DNA of 7,704 nt, from contig JACCZQ010000512.1 in assembly GCA_013695905.1 (NCBI GenBank), positions 1 through 7,704 on the forward strand, read 5' to 3'. The notes under the pieces were generated by a model. The model was not told the origin of the DNA. It saw only the letters and a list, made by a program, of their open reading frames with translations, and ran no database searches. This DNA is from Chthoniobacterales bacterium. GTDB lineage: Bacteria > Verrucomicrobiota > Verrucomicrobiia > Chthoniobacterales > UBA10450. The position numbers and the translations under genes are program-made. Positions 6,410 to 7,704 of the stretch are shown one piece after another (position 1 is the stretch's first letter; each line of letters starts with the position of its first letter).

Positions 6410-7704
6410 TTAGACCGGGTAATCCGCGAACGCATCGCAGTAATCCGTCCAATCCCCTGGCGCCACCGTCTGCAGAAACGTCGGGTCGCTCCCCGCAAAC
6501 TCCCGCTCGATGCTGATGCTCACGCTCGCGCTGAAGAACGCGATCTTCACCTTCACCGTCACCGAGGCCTGCCCCCAGAGCTTGCCGCCGTGTGACGCCG
6601 CCCCTTTGGAGGCGTAGGTCAGCGCCAGATAAAACTCGAGCGACACCGTAATGATGCCGAGCACCGAGAGCGAACCCGCCGCGCGGAAATAGGCGGAGAT
6701 GACGAACTCTGAGCCCGCCTTCTGATAATAAACGCCGCCCATGATCGACGCGGAGCCCTTCGCTACTCCGAGGTTCAGCGCGACCGCGGCGCCAAACTCC
6801 AGCGCTGCCTCGATCTGCCGCACGCCGTCCGTGCCGATGTCCATGGCGAAAAATCCGCCGCCGCCGAAGAGCGACACCGTCAGGATAAACGGCTGGTGCC
6901 GCTCGCAAAAAGCCAGCCGCAGATTGGCCGGATCGTTGATGAACGGCAGGTAGAATCCCGCTGCGAAACTGATGTTCTGCAGCGTGAAAATGCCGATACC
7001 GATCGACGGAATGCCGAGCGTGAAGCCGACGTTCACTCCCGGGCGCGGATCGGGCGGCAGGATGAGCTTGAGATAGGGCGGATCGTCGAAGCCATCCATC
7101 GGGATGAACTCCCGCAGCTTGTTCACAAACGAGAGCTGCCCCAGGAACTCGAAGTTCTCGAAGACGATCGCGAAATCGACTTTCTTGCTCGTGCCGGCAT
7201 CGAAGTGCACCGACTTGAAATTCAGCTGCACCAGCGGCGGCATCGGGTCCGGGAGCAGTTTTACTCCGAAGCGGCTCAGCTCCCCGTGCACCGCGAAATC
7301 GGGTGGCGTGCCATCGAGCGGCGTCAGCAGTTTCGTCTCGAGAAAGAACGCCGCGCCCGCCTTCGGCACGAACATGCCGGTATTGAGGAGCAGCGACTGA
7401 TCGACGTCCCAACGATAATGCGTGAGGAACACCTCGCGCGGCCCGCCGTTGATGTTCGCGGTCGTGCGGATGGTGTTGAGCTGCGGGATTTTTCCACCCG
7501 CGACATCCGGGGTGGCGTTCACCACCTTGTTGATGATGCTGCCCAGATCGATGCCGCCGAGCAGCTTCACGTCTTTGAAGATGTCGGGCGGATCGAAGGT
7601 GCCGGCGGCGAAGTTCGCGATATCGCCGCCGACCGGACCGAACGCCCGCGACAAGCCGCTGATGTCGAAACTCGGTGCTACGACGCCGCCGGTCTTGTCG
7701 GAGG
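6410..7704 (-). CDS. Large beta-rich protein of unknown function (N-terminus outside window)
   Basis: The frame is open through the right edge; 430 codons are present, ending at TAA 6412-6410. The first full codon in the window is at 7702-7700, and the in-frame TTG at 7654 is internal, because coherent coding (SDKTGGVVAPSFDISGLSRA) continues upstream of it. The protein is strikingly rich in alternating hydrophobic/polar beta segments with many Gly: FEFLGQLSFVNKLREFIPMD, GFTLGIPSIGIGIFTLQNIS, FILTVSLFGGGGFFAMDIG, LEFGAAVALNLGVAKGSASI, and VTVKVKIAFFSASVSISIER. It ends PTFLQTVAPGDWTDYCDAFA. I recall similar uncharacterised proteins, often around 1000 residues, but no function. The pattern suggests an extended beta-sheet, beta-helix or lipid-groove fold; a membrane beta-barrel is possible but unproven. 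Its neighbour begins three bases downstream, implying a shared operon and probably a shared function. Confidence 0.88.
   Translation of the reverse strand, partial: SDKTGGVVAPSFDISGLSRAFGPVGGDIANFAAGTFDPPDIFKDVKLLGGIDLGSIINKVVNATPDVAGGKIPQLNTIRTTANINGGPREVFLTHYRWDVDQSLLLNTGMFVPKAGAAFFLETKLLTPLDGTPPDFAVHGELSRFGVKLLPDPMPPLVQLNFKSVHFDAGTSKKVDFAIVFENFEFLGQLSFVNKLREFIPMDGFDDPPYLKLILPPDPRPGVNVGFTLGIPSIGIGIFTLQNISFAAGFYLPFINDPANLRLAFCERHQPFILTVSLFGGGGFFAMDIGTDGVRQIEAALEFGAAVALNLGVAKGSASIMGGVYYQKAGSEFVISAYFRAAGSLSVLGIITVSLEFYLALTYASKGAASHGGKLWGQASVTVKVKIAFFSASVSISIEREFAGSDPTFLQTVAPGDWTDYCDAFADYPV

Noticed and set aside
6303..7412. A 369-codon minus-strand frame overlapping the upstream large gene
   Set aside because: It is Arg/Gly/Ala-rich with no motifs and overlaps, in another frame, the beta-rich protein that continues coherently through both this region and the window edge.
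1..7704. CRISPR arrays, tRNA/rRNA genes, insertion sequences or attachment sites
   Set aside because: I found no regularly spaced repeats, no cloverleaf-like or rRNA-like sequence, and no transposase motifs or terminal inverted repeats.

Overview
This is a high-GC bacterial window in which every gene I can support lies on the minus strand, so transcription runs from high to low coordinates. The third-position G/C bias, the PocR/AraC-type regulator relic, the MgtE subtype and two very large conserved proteins of unknown function would fit Verrucomicrobiota (Opitutaceae-like). That assignment rests on recall of family resemblance, not on any marker gene here. I see no tRNA, rRNA, CRISPR array or insertion sequence.

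Reading in the direction of transcription: (1) 7704-6410 is the C-terminal part of a large beta-rich protein whose start lies outside the window. (2) Three bases later, at 6406-2306, comes a 1366-residue protein with a Pro-rich/Cys-cluster linker and a fibronectin-like segment. These two form a tight pair and are the best candidate for an undescribed system. (3) A 47-base gap with a GC-rich hairpin separates them from 2258-1932, a 108-residue ORF. It joins the N-terminal part of a PocR-type sensor domain to the last residues of an AraC-type DNA-binding domain, so it looks like an internally deleted transcription regulator. (4) Its stop codon overlaps the GTG start of a 198-residue protein (1935-1339) with a C-terminus resembling DUF2278/YukJ. 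(5) After a 164-base gap with a hairpin and a weak promoter candidate comes mgtE (1174-2, cut by the left edge), a CBS-domain magnesium transporter.

The two large genes are almost certainly co-transcribed. The regulator relic and the DUF2278-like gene are probably translationally coupled. Nothing in the sequence ties mgtE functionally to the upstream genes; it may simply be the next gene on the strand. The functions of both large proteins and of the DUF2278-like protein are unknown to me.
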